Shown: positions 5,709 through 6,104 of the stretch, one piece after another
Layout: each line of letters starts with the position of its first letter
Numbering within the stretch: position 1 is the stretch's first letter
NCBI GenBank assembly: GCA_026985755.1
Contig: JALSPX010000284.1
Coordinates: forward strand, 1 to 6,104
Origin: Sulfurovum sp.
Lineage (GTDB): Bacteria; Campylobacterota; Campylobacteria; Campylobacterales; Sulfurovaceae
Reading direction: 5' to 3'
Length of the DNA: 6,104 bases
Position numbers and translations under genes: made by a program
The notes under the pieces: generated by a model
Told to the model about the DNA's origin: nothing
The model's input: only the letters and a program-made list of their open reading frames with translations
Databases searched by the model: none

Positions 5709-6104
5709 ATGACAAATAAAGAATATCTAGAAAAAGTACAACTGTTAAAACAATGGGCACACGCCTACTACGTAGACGACAATCCTATAGCCACGGATGA
5801 AGAGTATGACAAACTCTACCATGAAGTACTAGACTATGAAACAGCCAATCCTAATGAAGTGGTAGAAGACTCTCCAACTAAACGTGTAGGTGGTGTGGTA
5901 CGTGATGAGTTTAGCAAGGCTACACATATCAAACGCATGTGGAGCATGGAAGATGTATTTACAACTGAAGAAGTGCAGGAGTGGCTGGATAGAGTCGAAA
6001 AGAATGTAGGGACGTGTGAGTACTTTTGTGAGCCTAAGTTTGATGGGGCGAGTATGAACTTGCTGTATGAGGGTGGAAAGTTGGTGCGCGCCATTACCCG
6101 TGGT
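5709..6104 (+). CDS. ligA: NAD+-dependent DNA ligase LigA (partial, N-terminal 132 residues)
   Basis: LigA seals nicks between Okazaki fragments and in repair, using NAD+ to form a lysine-AMP intermediate. The visible part holds domain Ia, the NMN-binding helical hairpin (AYYVDDNPIATDEEYDKLY, 19-37), which identifies the NAD+-dependent class. It also holds DSPTKRVGG (54-62), MWSMEDVF (77-84) and the adenylation motif EPKFDG (108-113) with catalytic Lys110. The frame stays open to the window's right edge; full-length LigA is usually about 650-670 residues, so most of the adenylation domain and the OB, zinc, HhH and BRCT domains lie outside. The start at 5709 is preceded by the purine-rich GGGAAGAGAG (5688-5697), about 11 nt upstream. 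An ATG at 5686 opens a different frame that stops after eight codons. It follows the membrane-protein stop by 25 nt and probably belongs to the same transcript. Confidence 0.96.
   Translation, partial: MTNKEYLEKVQLLKQWAHAYYVDDNPIATDEEYDKLYHEVLDYETANPNEVVEDSPTKRVGGVVRDEFSKATHIKRMWSMEDVFTTEEVQEWLDRVEKNVGTCEYFCEPKFDGASMNLLYEGGKLVRAITRG

Noticed and set aside
1..6104. CRISPR array, tRNA/rRNA genes, insertion sequences, phage or defence system
   Set aside because: No regularly spaced direct repeats, no tRNA-like cloverleaf with a CCA end, and no transposase, integrase or nuclease motifs were seen. Nearly all bases are accounted for by housekeeping genes.

Overview
The window looks like chromosomal core DNA of a free-living member of the Campylobacterota (Epsilonproteobacteria), most likely a Sulfurovum/Sulfurimonas-type organism. 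The evidence is HobA, a DnaA-binding protein known only from this phylum, together with a gene order (hemW divergent from rppH-lysC-hobA-holB-folP, then ligA) that matches my recollection of Campylobacter jejuni Cj0580c-Cj0586 and, for rppH to folP, Helicobacter pylori HP1228-HP1232. The genus is inferred from general character and not proven.

Layout. Bases 1-1031 (minus strand) hold hemW, a radical-SAM heme chaperone, cut off at the window's left edge. Bases 1032-1129 are a short AT-rich divergent promoter region. A tightly packed plus-strand block follows: rppH (1130-1606, RNA pyrophosphohydrolase), lysC (1607-2812, aspartokinase), hobA (2812-3360) and holB (3357-3974, DNA polymerase III delta'). 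These genes abut or overlap by 1-4 nt, so they are probably one translationally coupled operon. Bases 3975-4205 are the only sizeable gap and are full of inverted repeats. They look like an extragenic repeat element dropped into the operon. The plus-strand block resumes with folP (4206-5345, dihydropteroate synthase with a long N-terminal extension), a small unrecognised membrane protein (5345-5683) overlapping folP by 1 nt, and ligA (5709 to the right edge, NAD+-dependent DNA ligase, N-terminal 132 residues only).

Functional logic. hobA, holB and ligA serve chromosome replication: initiation control, clamp loading and nick sealing. lysC feeds the lysine/threonine/methionine/diaminopimelate pathways and folP feeds folate, hence nucleotide and methionine synthesis. 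rppH controls 5'-end-dependent mRNA decay. The block is housekeeping. I see no phage, transposase, CRISPR, tRNA or rRNA.

The points most worth a second look are: a possible internal translation start in lysC that would give a free ACT-domain beta subunit; the nested palindromic element before folP; the Cys/Asp/Gly-tailed membrane protein between folP and ligA; and the very short delta' subunit without P-loop or Walker B acids. I found no clearly new multi-gene system.
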